From the NCBI GenBank assembly GCA_937876395.1, contig CALEIM010000095.1, positions 1 to 47,932 of the forward strand: a stretch of 47,932 bases of DNA, in the 5' to 3' direction. Position 1 is the stretch's first letter. Every line of letters starts with the position of its first letter. The notes below the pieces were generated by a model. The model did no database searches and had not been told where the DNA came from. It saw only the letters and a list, made by a program, of their open reading frames with translations. Below are positions 1 to 7,707 of the stretch, piece by piece. The stretch comes from an uncultured Wenzhouxiangella sp. GTDB lineage: Bacteria > Pseudomonadota > Gammaproteobacteria > Xanthomonadales > Wenzhouxiangellaceae. The position numbers were made by a program, and so were the translations under genes.

Positions 1-55
1 GGGTTATTGGTGCCCAGGGGGAGACTCGAACTCCCACATCCTTTCGGACACTAGC
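1..55 (-). repeat. Exact 55-bp copy of the 3' part of the tRNA-Leu gene
   Basis: Positions 1-55 are identical to 158-212. On the minus strand this covers the 3' strand of the anticodon stem, the variable arm, T arm, acceptor 3' strand and encoded CCA of tRNA-Leu, plus 7 bp beyond. Identity stops at 56, so the D arm, anticodon and 5' acceptor strand are missing and it cannot make a tRNA. Two readings: the att scar of an element that integrated in the tRNA 3' end, or a de Bruijn-graph contig edge, since 55 is a common k-mer size and the copy lies at the first base. Confidence 0.85.
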
Positions 56-157
56 GGTTGCGGTGTTACGCCCGTGCTTCTTTGCGCTGCGCGCAAAACC
101 GCCCGCGCTCCACGATTTGTTTCTATCGCTTCAGGTGCACGAGGCTGGTGATTTGGA
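56..157. other. Spacer between tRNA-Leu fragment and intact tRNA-Leu
   Basis: No gene is visible. It holds a 7-bp hairpin (81-87 with 91-97, loop TGC) and an 11-bp segment at 128-138 that is the exact reverse complement of tRNA positions 211-221 (the anticodon-loop region). The inverted piece suggests a small rearrangement or a template-switch event when the 3' fragment was formed. Confidence 0.5.
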
Positions 158-164
158 GGGTTAT

Positions 165-251
165 TGGTGCCCAGGGGGAGACTCGAACTCCCACATCCTT
201 TCGGACACTAGCACCTGAAGCTAGCGCGTCTACCAATTCCGCCACCTGGGC
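165..251 (-). tRNA. tRNA-Leu (anticodon CAG)
   Basis: Decodes CUG leucine codons. The minus strand reads as an 87-nt class II tRNA: acceptor strands 245-251 and 169-175 pair over 7 bp, with discriminator A (168) and an encoded CCA (165-167). The anticodon stem is CTAGC/GCTAG around the loop TTCAGGT, giving anticodon CAG. A long variable arm (type II) and the T-arm motif GTTCGAGTC follow. From memory the D arm and anticodon arm closely match the E. coli tRNA-Leu(CAG) genes. It has its own promoter at 267-296. No convincing intrinsic terminator is seen downstream. Confidence 0.97.
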
Positions 252-266
252 CGGTGGAAGCGCGGC

Positions 267-296
267 ATTATAGTCCAAGGCCGCGTGACTTGCCAA
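267..296 (-). promoter_or_regulatory. sigma-70 promoter of tRNA-Leu
   Basis: On the minus strand a perfect TATAAT (267-272) lies 18 bp from TTGGCA (291-296). The GC-rich stretch GCCGCGC directly after the -10 box is a discriminator of the type found at stringently controlled stable-RNA promoters, so growth-rate control is likely (inference). The predicted start is about 10 bp before the mature 5' end. Confidence 0.8.
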
Positions 297-322
297 TCCT
301 TTGATCGCAATTTTTGGGGCTG

Positions 323-361
323 AAAAAAGAAAGCGGCCGGAGTGCGTGGGCTCCGGCCGCT
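323..361 (-). terminator. Intrinsic terminator of the C-loop sRNA
   Basis: On the minus strand an 11-bp GC-rich stem (351-361 with 332-342, loop of 8 nt) is followed by TTCTTTTTT (323-331). The plus strand has no T tract after the stem, so it acts only in the sRNA direction. Confidence 0.88.
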
Positions 362-437
362 GTTTAGGTGTGGCCCAGGCAAGGGGGGAACCTGGGCCAC
401 GATCTGGATGGGGAAGGGGGGAACCCCGGTCCAGAGT
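323..437 (-). ncRNA. Candidate trans-acting sRNA with two C-rich hairpin loops
   Basis: A complete small transcription unit of about 115 nt on the minus strand. It starts near 437 from a near-consensus promoter and ends in an intrinsic terminator. Hairpin 1 pairs 430-435 with 403-408 and 424-427 with 410-413, exposing TTCCCCCCTT. Hairpin 2 has a perfect 10-bp stem (391-400 with 370-379) and exposes TTCCCCCCTTG. Hairpin 3 is the terminator. The two exposed six-C loops could pair with GGGG/GGAGG-type ribosome binding sites. The design (C-rich loops in stable hairpins, Rho-independent end) resembles what I recall of Xanthomonas sX13, but homology cannot be shown here. No protein-coding signal is seen in the interval. 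Confidence 0.75.
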
Positions 438-642
438 CTGCAATTCTACGTGGTGAAAACTGCCTGTCAAGGGGGAGTTCTCATTATTGTGATGAAGCTC
501 TCACTATATTTGGGCTGGCAGCGGGTTTGCGGCTCACCGGACCGGCGTTCCCGAGCGGCGGCGGGCCGGTCGGGGCGCCAAACTACGGTCTTCGGGGGGT
601 ATAATCACGTCCCTGATTTCACTTGTCCGGACGGCCCTTTTC
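438..642. promoter_or_regulatory. Divergent region between sRNA and acyl-CoA dehydrogenase
   Basis: Apart from the sRNA promoter this stretch has no gene. A TATAAT at 600-605 on the plus strand is the likely -10 box of the acyl-CoA dehydrogenase gene, with a leader of about 30 nt. No good -35 is seen at the right distance, so an activator may be needed. A GC-rich inverted repeat (540-546 with 565-571) lies just upstream and could be an operator or be incidental. Confidence 0.5.
443..470 (-). promoter_or_regulatory. sigma-70 promoter of the C-loop sRNA
   Basis: The minus strand shows a perfect TTGACA (465-470), a 16-bp spacer and TAGAAT (443-448). Transcription would start at about 437, six nucleotides past the -10 box. 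It is the best-matched promoter in the window. Confidence 0.82.
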
Positions 643-1806
643 ATGGATTTCAGACTGACCGAAGAGCAGCAGATGATTCAGGCTGCTGCACGCGATTTTG
701 CGCGCGGTGAAATTGCCCCGATTGCCGCGGAGTTTGACGCCAGCGGGGAGTTTCCGTTGGCCACGGTGACGCGCATGGGCGAATTGGGCCTGATGGGCAT
801 CGAGGTGCCGGAAGCCTATGGCGGATCCGGGCTGGATACCATTGGCTATGCCCTGGCGATGATGGAGGTTTCCGCGGCCGATGCCTCGCACGGCACGATC
901 ATGTCGGTCAATAATTCTCTATTTTGCAACGGCATCCTGACGCATGGAACCGAAGAGCAGAAGCAGCGCTACGTACGCGCGATTGCTTCCGGTGAGGCCA
1001 TCGGTGCCTATGCGCTGACTGAGCCTCAGTCCGGTTCGGATGCGGCCAATATGAAGTCGCGCGCTGTGCTCAGCGCGGACGGCAGTCATTACGTGATCAA
1101 TGCGCGCAAGTCCTGGATCACGTCCGGTCCGGTGGCCCGCTATATGGTGCTTTTCGCCGTTACCGATCCGGAGGCCGGCTCTCGCGGTATTTCGGCTTTC
1201 ATCATTGATGCCGAAGCCGACGGCTATCATCGTGGCAAGACCGAGCCCAAAATGGGCATCCGCGCCTCGGCGACCTGCGAGATCGAGTTGAGCGATTACA
1301 TCTGCCCGGTTGAACAGCGGCTTGGCGATGAAGGTCAGGGCTTCAAGATTGCCATGGGCGTGCTGGATGCGGGGCGCATCGGCATTGCCTCCCAGGCTGT
1401 CGGCATTGCCCAGGCCGCCTATGACGCCAGCCTGGAATACGTGCGTGAGCGCAGGGCCTTTGGCCGCGAGATAGGCACTTTCCAGATGATTCAGGCCAAG
1501 CTGGCCGACATGAAAACCCGTCTTGAGGCGGCTCGACTGCTGACCTTGAGTGCGGCCTGGACCAAGATGCAGGCCGTTGCCAGCGGAAGCCGTTTTACCA
1601 CCGAAGGGTCGATGGCCAAGCTGTTTGCCTCGGAGTCGGCCATGTGGATTGCCCATCAGGCCGTGCAGATCCACGGCGGCATGGGGTACAGCAAGGAGAT
1701 GGCGGTAGAACGCTATTTCCGCGACGCCAAGATTACCGAAATTTATGAAGGCACCAGCGAGATCCAGCGGCTGGTCATTGCCCGTTCTGAGACGGGTCTG
1801 CGTTAA
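643..1806 (+). CDS. Acyl-CoA dehydrogenase
   Basis: FAD-dependent dehydrogenase making the trans-2,3 double bond in acyl-CoA; electrons pass to electron-transfer flavoprotein. At 387 aa it has the usual length of short- and medium-chain enzymes. The N-terminal helical domain begins MDFRLTEEQQMIQ, the middle beta domain contains the flavin-contact segment YALTEPQSGSDA, and the C-terminal helical domain contains VQIHGGMGYS and, near the end, IYEGTSEIQRL, where the Glu of YEGT is the expected catalytic base. It stands alone, with no ETF, thiolase or enoyl-CoA hydratase beside it, so chain-length or branched-chain preference cannot be told. A role in fatty-acid or branched-chain amino-acid breakdown is the reasonable reading. 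Confidence 0.93.
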   Translation: MDFRLTEEQQMIQAAARDFARGEIAPIAAEFDASGEFPLATVTRMGELGLMGIEVPEAYGGSGLDTIGYALAMMEVSAADASHGTIMSVNNSLFCNGILTHGTEEQKQRYVRAIASGEAIGAYALTEPQSGSDAANMKSRAVLSADGSHYVINARKSWITSGPVARYMVLFAVTDPEAGSRGISAFIIDAEADGYHRGKTEPKMGIRASATCEIELSDYICPVEQRLGDEGQGFKIAMGVLDAGRIGIASQAVGIAQAAYDASLEYVRERRAFGREIGTFQMIQAKLADMKTRLEAARLLTLSAAWTKMQAVASGSRFTTEGSMAKLFASESAMWIAHQAVQIHGGMGYSKEMAVERYFRDAKITEIYEGTSEIQRLVIARSETGLR

Positions 1807-1863
1807 CCTCTGAATCAACGTCGCGGGCGAGTGGCTGGCGGCCGCCGGAGCGCAGAATGCGCA

Positions 1864-1881
1864 GTGTATGAGGCCATACAC
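1864..1881. repeat. Small palindrome upstream of the glutamate dehydrogenase gene
   Basis: GTGTATG (1864-1870) and CATACAC (1875-1881) form a perfect 7-bp inverted repeat with a 4-nt centre, about 85 bp before the glutamate dehydrogenase start. It could be a regulator-binding site or a weak hairpin at the end of the upstream gene. There is no T tract, so it is not a terminator. Confidence 0.35.
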
Positions 1882-1965
1882 GACAACTCCGGGCACCGTT
1901 AAACGCTGATGCAGCATTGATCAGAACTTCACAGGCAATTAATGGAGCGTGTCGGAGACATGATG

Positions 1966-4900
1966 ATGAGCTACGGCAGTGATGACAAGCGGGCGATCGT
2001 TGATGAGGTGGCCGCCCGGGTGGAGGCCCAGGACGGGCACGAACATAACGTGGAGTTTGTTCGTCGATTTCTGCAACGGGTGCCGGCCACGGAGCTGGCC
2101 GAGATGTCGCCAGAGACTCTGGCCGCGCTGACTGCAGGTTTTATTGAATTTGCCCGCCAGCGGGTGGGCAATGAAGTGCGTTTCCGTGCCTTCAATCCGC
2201 GCCTGGACCAGCATGGCTGGGAATCGACCCACACCATCATCGAGATCGTCAATGACGACATGCCTTTTCTGGTCGATTCGGTCGTTCTGGCGCTTTCCGA
2301 ACTGGGGGTCGCCGCTCGTTTGATTGTTCATCCGGTGATGCCGGTGGTGCGCGACTCCGACGGTCGGTTGATTGAACTTCTGGACGCCGATGGCGACGCT
2401 GATCGGACCGAATCGATGATGCATCTTCAGGTCGATCGCCAGAACTATCCGGACATGCTGGCCCGGATCGAAACCCGGATTCTCGCCGCTCTGACCGACG
2501 TGCGCCTGGCGGTTACCGACTGGCAGCCGATGGTCGCCGCGACGCGTGAAATTGCTGCCGCACTGCCGAAATCCCACGCCCATCTGGCGGATGATGCCCG
2601 CAGCGAAGCGCGGGACTTTTTCGAGTGGTTGACCGACGATCATTTCACCTTTCTGGGCTATCGCGAGTACCGCATTGAAGGCGAAGGCGAGGATCGGGTG
2701 CTGCGTGCCGTGGCCGAAAGCGGGCTGGGCATCATGCAGGCCGGACACCGCGATGCGCCGACCCGGCCGCTGAGCGAGCTTGGGCGTGGCGCGGATCGTC
2801 GTTCGCCCGATGACCCGATCATCATCACCAAAACCAACGCCAGCTCGAACGTGCACCGCGGCGGCTACATGGACTACATCTCGGTGCTGTATTTCAATGA
2901 GGATGGTCGGGTGTGGGCGGAAAAACGCCTGATCGGCCTGTTCACCTCCGGCGCCTACATCCGCCGCTGTCAGGACACCCCGCTGGTGCGCCGCAAGGTC
3001 GAAGAGGTGGTCAGCCGCTCGGGTCTGCGGCCCGGATCACACGCTGGCAAGTCGCTGATCCATATTCTCGAGACCCTGCCGCGCGATGAGCTGTTCCAGG
3101 CCTCCAGTGATGATCTGCTGGCGCTCAGTACGGGTATTCTCGATCTGCAGGAGCGCAGTCAGACGCGCCTGTTTGTTCGCCGCGAGCGCTTTGGACGGTT
3201 TTTCTCCTGCCTGGTGTTCATCCCGCGTGATCGCTTCAATACCGAAAATCGGGAAACGATCCAGAATATTCTCAAGCGTGCCCTCAAGGGTGAGCGGCTC
3301 GATTTTGCCGTTCAGGTTGATGAGTCCAAGCTCGCTCGGGTGCATCTGGTTGTGCGGCCGAAAGCCGGGGCTAACGTCGAATTCGATATTGGCCAGATCG
3401 AGGCCAAAATCAAGCAGGCCATTCGCTCCTGGGCCGATGGCCTGACCGAGATTCTGGTACGCGAGCACGGCGAAGAGCATGGCCTGGACCTGGCGCGGCG
3501 ATTTGGTCGAGCCTTCCCGGTGTCCTACACCGACGATGTCTCGCCATATGTGGCCAGTTATGACGTGGTCAACCTGGCCAAGCTGCGCGATCTCGATGAT
3601 CTGCGTATGAGCCTGTACAAGCCGGCCAAGCGGGGCACCGGGCTGCTGCGCTTCAAGCTGTTCAAATACGGTGAACCCTTGCCGCTGTCGGACGTTTTGC
3701 CGATGCTTGAGAATCTCGGTATGCGCATCGTGTCTGAGCGGCCCTATGAGCTGACGGTAAGCGGGGGGCAGACGGTCTGGATCCAGGATTTCGACATGCG
3801 CCCGCCCGGCGATGTCGAAGTCAGCCTGGAGCGGGTGCGCGACAAGTTCCAGGACGCCTTTGAGCAGGTCTGGCGGCGTCGCTGCGAAAATGACGGCTTC
3901 AACCGCTTGATCATGGCCGCCGGCCTGGACTGGCGGCAGATCAACCTCCTGCGCGCCTGTTGCAAGTACCTGCTGCAGACCGGTATGCCGTTTTCCCAGG
4001 CCTATATGGAACAGACCATGGCCGCCTGGCCGCTGGTCGCCCGGCTGCTGGTCGAGTACTTCGAGGCGCGCTTCGATCCGGCCCGGCTCAGTGACAGCCG
4101 CACGCAGCGGCAGCGCGCGCGCAAGGCGCTGGAACAGCAGTGCCTGGAGCTCAAGGTTGATTTTGACGACGAAGTGCTCGGCGAGTATCTCGATGAAGTG
4201 TGCCAGGCGCGCGAGAGCGGTCCCGAAGGTGCCGAGCCGGTGCTGCGCAAAACCATTCTGCGCGCGCTTGATTCGGTCAGTTCGGCTGACCAGGATCGCA
4301 TCCTGCGCGGCTTCTGCGATTTGATTCGGGCGATTCTGCGCACCAATGCCTACCAACGCGATGCGCGCGGCGAAGCGCATGATTATCTGAGCTTCAAGCT
4401 GGACTCTGCGCAGGTTCCCGATCTGCCGCAGCCCAGACCGTATCGGGAAATCTGGGTCTACTCGCCGCGGGTCGAGGGCATTCATCTGCGCGATGGCAAG
4501 GTGGCACGCGGAGGACTGCGCTGGTCGGATCGGCGCGAAGATTTCCGTACCGAAGTACTCGGGCTGCTGCGTGCGCAAAGCGTCAAGAACACCATGATCG
4601 TGCCGGTCGGGGCCAAGGGCGGTTTTGTCGCCAAGCAGCTCCCCGAGGGTGAGGATCGGGATGCGGTCATGGCCGAAGTGGTCTACTGCTACCGCAGCTT
4701 CATCAACGGCCTGCTCGACATCACCGATAACCTGTCCGGTGAGGAGCTGGTTGCGCCGCGCGACGTGGTTCGGCACGACGACGACGATTCCTACCTGGTG
4801 GTTGCAGCCGACAAGGGCACGGCCACTTTTTCCGACGTGGCCAATGCGATTTCGGCCGAGCACGGCTTCTGGCTGGGCGACGCCTTCGCCTCGGGTGGTT

Positions 4901-6906
4901 CCAACGGCTACGACCACAAGAAAATGGGCATTACCGCGCGCGGCGCCTGGGAGTCGGTCAAGCGTCATTTCCGCGAACTTGGACACGACACCCAGCGTGA
5001 GGATTTCACTGTCGTCGGGATTGGTGACATGAGCGGTGACGTGTTCGGCAACGGCATGTTGCTGTCCGAGCATATCCGTCTGAAGGCCGCCTTCAACCAC
5101 ATGCATATTTTCATCGACCCGGAGCCGGATGCCGCGCGTAGCTTCAAGGAGCGCAAGCGCTTGTTTGAACTGCCCCGTTCAAGCTGGGCCGATTACGATG
5201 CGGAACTGATCTCTGCCGGCGGCGGCGTATTTTCCCGTCAGGCCAAGTCGATCGAGCTATCCGAGGAGGTCCGCGAATGGTTGGGCATCGAGGCGTCAAG
5301 CCTTGCCCCGCATGAGCTGATCAAGGCGCTGCTCAAGGCGCCGGTGGATCTGTTGTGGAACGGTGGGATCGGCACCTATGTCAAGGGTGAACCCGAGGCC
5401 CATTCCAGCGTCGGTGATTTGGCCAACAACCTGGTCCGGATCAACGGTGGCGAGATCCGCGCCCGCGTAGTCGGGGAGGGTGGCAACCTTGGTTTCACCC
5501 AGCTTTCGCGCATTGAATACGCCATGACCGGCGGCCGCATCAATACCGATTTCATCGACAATTCGGCCGGCGTCGATTGCTCGGACCATGAAGTCAATAT
5601 CAAGATTCTCCTCAACGAAGCCGTTGAGCGGAAACTGATTGATCTGCCGGAGCGCAATGAGCTACTGGCTGAAATGACCGAGGAAGTCAGCCAGTTGGTG
5701 CTGCGTTCCAACTACTTGCAGAATCAGGCTCTGAGCATGATCGAGGCCATCAGCGGTGATCGGCTGGGTGCTGAAGCACACTTTATCGCCGTGCTCGAAC
5801 GCCAAGGTGTGCTGGATCGTGATCTGGAAAATCTGCCGGACGACGAAGAGCTCCGGGAGCGTTTTGCGCGCGGCCAGGGTCTGACCCGGCCAGAGCTTGC
5901 GCTGCTGCTGTCGTACAGCAAGATCACCCTCTACCAGGATCTGATTGATTCCGACGTGCCTGAAGACAGCTATCTGTCGTCGGAATTGAACACTTACTTC
6001 CCGACCCCGCTACGCGAGCGCTTTGCCGACTTGATGCCGGAGCATCGCCTGTGCCGCGAGATCATCGCGACCAAGGTGACCAACAGCATTGTCAATCGAA
6101 TGGGCGCATCTTTTGTCATGCGTACGCGCGAAGATACGGGCGCCGATTCGTCGATGATAGCCAAGGCATACACGGTTGCGCGGGAAGTTTTTGATGCGCG
6201 CCAATTCTGGCAGCAGCTTGAAGCGCTGGACAACAAGGTACCAGCTCGCCTGCAGCTTGAAGCGCAACTTGAAATGTGGAATCTGCTACGCCAGGTCACA
6301 CGTCGTCTGATCAGTCTGCCTGGCGGCTATTCCATCAATATTGCCAGTGAAGTCGACCGTTTCAGGCCGGGCATCAGACGCTATCGGGATGCTCTGCCGA
6401 ACATGCTCCAGGACGGATTCAAGGAGGAGCTGGAAAAGCGTCAAGACGCTCTGGTCGAGGCAGGCTTTACCCAGGATGTGGCACGCGACGTGGCCGGGCT
6501 GCGGTTTGTCGATTCCGCGCTTGATATTGTTGACGAGGCCGGCGAGCAGAAGCTCGAAGTCGAGCAGGTCGCGCGGGTCTATTTCCGCCTGTTCGACTTC
6601 ATGAGCTTGAGCTGGCTACGCAAGCAGGTCGAAGAGCTGCCCGTTGAAGGCGCCTGGCATGCTCACGCCCGCGGTCACCTGCGTGACGACCTGTATCGCA
6701 GCCACCGTGAACTGACCCGGCGGATCCTGATCGAGGCCGGTGATCAAACCGATCCGGTCAGCGCCTGGCTGGACCGTCACCAGGCCGCGGTTTCGCGCGT
6801 CAGCCTGATGCTTGAGGAAATGCGCAATACCGCCGCGCATGAATATCCCGTGCTTCAGGTGGCAGTAAATGGCCTGGACCAACTGCTCAACGCTACGGCG
6901 CGCTGA
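1966..6906 (+). CDS. NAD-specific glutamate dehydrogenase, giant (180-kDa) class
   Basis: Oxidatively deaminates glutamate to 2-oxoglutarate and ammonia with NAD; in this class the role is mainly catabolic. About 1646 aa, as expected for the large bacterial family. The N-terminal half carries ACT-like regulatory regions. The catalytic core includes VPVGAKGGFVAKQ (Lys near 884), followed by the Rossmann segment GIGDMSGDVFGNGML (near 1018) and HMHIFIDPEPD. A long helical C-terminal domain ends LDQLLNATAR. Start choice: ATGs occur at 1942, 1960, 1963 and 1966; a GGAG at 1954-1957 is 8 nt before 1966 and 5 nt before 1963, whereas 1942 has no good site. The NAD kinase gene follows after 13 bp, so they are probably cotranscribed. 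Confidence 0.95.
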   Translation: MSYGSDDKRAIVDEVAARVEAQDGHEHNVEFVRRFLQRVPATELAEMSPETLAALTAGFIEFARQRVGNEVRFRAFNPRLDQHGWESTHTIIEIVNDDMPFLVDSVVLALSELGVAARLIVHPVMPVVRDSDGRLIELLDADGDADRTESMMHLQVDRQNYPDMLARIETRILAALTDVRLAVTDWQPMVAATREIAAALPKSHAHLADDARSEARDFFEWLTDDHFTFLGYREYRIEGEGEDRVLRAVAESGLGIMQAGHRDAPTRPLSELGRGADRRSPDDPIIITKTNASSNVHRGGYMDYISVLYFNEDGRVWAEKRLIGLFTSGAYIRRCQDTPLVRRKVEEVVSRSGLRPGSHAGKSLIHILETLPRDELFQASSDDLLALSTGILDLQERSQTRLFVRRERFGRFFSCLVFIPRDRFNTENRETIQNILKRALKGERLDFAVQVDESKLARVHLVVRPKAGANVEFDIGQIEAKIKQAIRSWADGLTEILVREHGEEHGLDLARRFGRAFPVSYTDDVSPYVASYDVVNLAKLRDLDDLRMSLYKPAKRGTGLLRFKLFKYGEPLPLSDVLPMLENLGMRIVSERPYELTVSGGQTVWIQDFDMRPPGDVEVSLERVRDKFQDAFEQVWRRRCENDGFNRLIMAAGLDWRQINLLRACCKYLLQTGMPFSQAYMEQTMAAWPLVARLLVEYFEARFDPARLSDSRTQRQRARKALEQQCLELKVDFDDEVLGEYLDEVCQARESGPEGAEPVLRKTILRALDSVSSADQDRILRGFCDLIRAILRTNAYQRDARGEAHDYLSFKLDSAQVPDLPQPRPYREIWVYSPRVEGIHLRDGKVARGGLRWSDRREDFRTEVLGLLRAQSVKNTMIVPVGAKGGFVAKQLPEGEDRDAVMAEVVYCYRSFINGLLDITDNLSGEELVAPRDVVRHDDDDSYLVVAADKGTATFSDVANAISAEHGFWLGDAFASGGSNGYDHKKMGITARGAWESVKRHFRELGHDTQREDFTVVGIGDMSGDVFGNGMLLSEHIRLKAAFNHMHIFIDPEPDAARSFKERKRLFELPRSSWADYDAELISAGGGVFSRQAKSIELSEEVREWLGIEASSLAPHELIKALLKAPVDLLWNGGIGTYVKGEPEAHSSVGDLANNLVRINGGEIRARVVGEGGNLGFTQLSRIEYAMTGGRINTDFIDNSAGVDCSDHEVNIKILLNEAVERKLIDLPERNELLAEMTEEVSQLVLRSNYLQNQALSMIEAISGDRLGAEAHFIAVLERQGVLDRDLENLPDDEELRERFARGQGLTRPELALLLSYSKITLYQDLIDSDVPEDSYLSSELNTYFPTPLRERFADLMPEHRLCREIIATKVTNSIVNRMGASFVMRTREDTGADSSMIAKAYTVAREVFDARQFWQQLEALDNKVPARLQLEAQLEMWNLLRQVTRRLISLPGGYSINIASEVDRFRPGIRRYRDALPNMLQDGFKEELEKRQDALVEAGFTQDVARDVAGLRFVDSALDIVDEAGEQKLEVEQVARVYFRLFDFMSLSWLRKQVEELPVEGAWHAHARGHLRDDLYRSHRELTRRILIEAGDQTDPVSAWLDRHQAAVSRVSLMLEEMRNTAAHEYPVLQVAVNGLDQLLNATAR

Positions 6907-6919
6907 TATAGGCGGCCCC

Positions 6920-7678
6920 ATGCGCATGGCCATCCTCGCCAGCACTCACCCCGGGTCGCAGGATGCGGCCCGCAGCTTGCGGGCGCGTTATGGAGAGGTG
7001 GCCCCGACGCAGGCTGAGGTGCTGGTCGTGCTCGGTGGCGATGGCTTCATGCTGCACACCCTGCATGAGCATATCGATCGCCGCTTGCCGGTGTTCGGCA
7101 TGCGGTTGGGTGAAGTTGGCTTCCTGATGAACCGGTATCAGGAAGAAGGGCTGCCAGAGCGCATTGACGCGGCCCGTGAAGTGGCCCTCAATCCGCTGGA
7201 AATGCGTACCACGGACCGCAACGGGCGTGAACAGCGAGCGGTGGCCATCAACGAGGTCGCGCTGCTGCGCCAGACCAATCAGGCGGCCCATATCCGCATT
7301 CTGGTCAACGGTCGGGAGCGTCTGGAACGGCTGGTTGCCGATGGCGTTCTGCTGGCCACAGCGGCTGGCTCCACGGCTTACAATTTTTCGGCCCATGGGC
7401 CGATCCTGCCGCTGGGTACAGAGGCGATCGTGCTCACGCCAATCAGTCCGTTTCGGCCACGCCGCTGGCAGGGCGCGATCCTGCCAGCTTCCGCCGAGGT
7501 GCGTTTCGAAGTACTTCAGGATCGTCACCGACCGGTCAGCGCGACGGCCGATTATGACGAGGTCCGGGACGTCGTCAGCGTCGAGGTGCGCCAGAAAACC
7601 GACGTCGTGCATCGCTTGCTGTTCGACCCGGAGCACTCGCTGGAGGAGCGGATACTTTCCGAGCAGTTTCATCAGTAG
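6920..7678 (+). CDS. nadK: NAD kinase
   Basis: Phosphorylates NAD to NADP in the cytoplasm. The 252-aa product has the family fold marks: LVVLGGDGFML (GGDG at 39-42), the NE of VAINEVALLR that contacts NAD, and the glycine/threonine segment LLATAAGSTAYNFSAHGPIL that closes the active site. It is on the short side, similar to the compact alphaproteobacterial-type enzymes. The start at 6920 has GGCGG a few bases upstream and removes a non-conserved extension that would overlap the upstream gene. It lies 13 bp after the NAD-dependent glutamate dehydrogenase, so the NAD-consuming catabolic enzyme and the enzyme that converts NAD to NADP are likely expressed together. Confidence 0.93.
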   Translation: MRMAILASTHPGSQDAARSLRARYGEVAPTQAEVLVVLGGDGFMLHTLHEHIDRRLPVFGMRLGEVGFLMNRYQEEGLPERIDAAREVALNPLEMRTTDRNGREQRAVAINEVALLRQTNQAAHIRILVNGRERLERLVADGVLLATAAGSTAYNFSAHGPILPLGTEAIVLTPISPFRPRRWQGAILPASAEVRFEVLQDRHRPVSATADYDEVRDVVSVEVRQKTDVVHRLLFDPEHSLEERILSEQFHQ

Positions 7679-7695
7679 GCTGGCGGCCAGGCCGC

Positions 7696-7701
7696 TATAA
7701 T
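7696..7701 (+). promoter_or_regulatory. -10 box placing the transcription start at the 5'-nucleotidase ATG
   Basis: TATAAT is followed by only 6 nt before the ATG at 7708, so a start at the usual distance falls on the A of ATG and the mRNA would be leaderless. No Shine-Dalgarno sequence precedes the ATG. The -35 region is weak. Confidence 0.55.
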
Positions 7702-7707
7702 CGAGCG

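Noticed and set aside
81..97. Terminator of tRNA-Leu
   Set aside because: The 7-bp hairpin has no T tract on its 3' side in the minus orientation.
123..470. Minus-strand frame of 115 codons across tRNA-Leu and the sRNA
   Set aside because: It covers the tRNA, two promoters and a terminator; its translation has no protein-like features.
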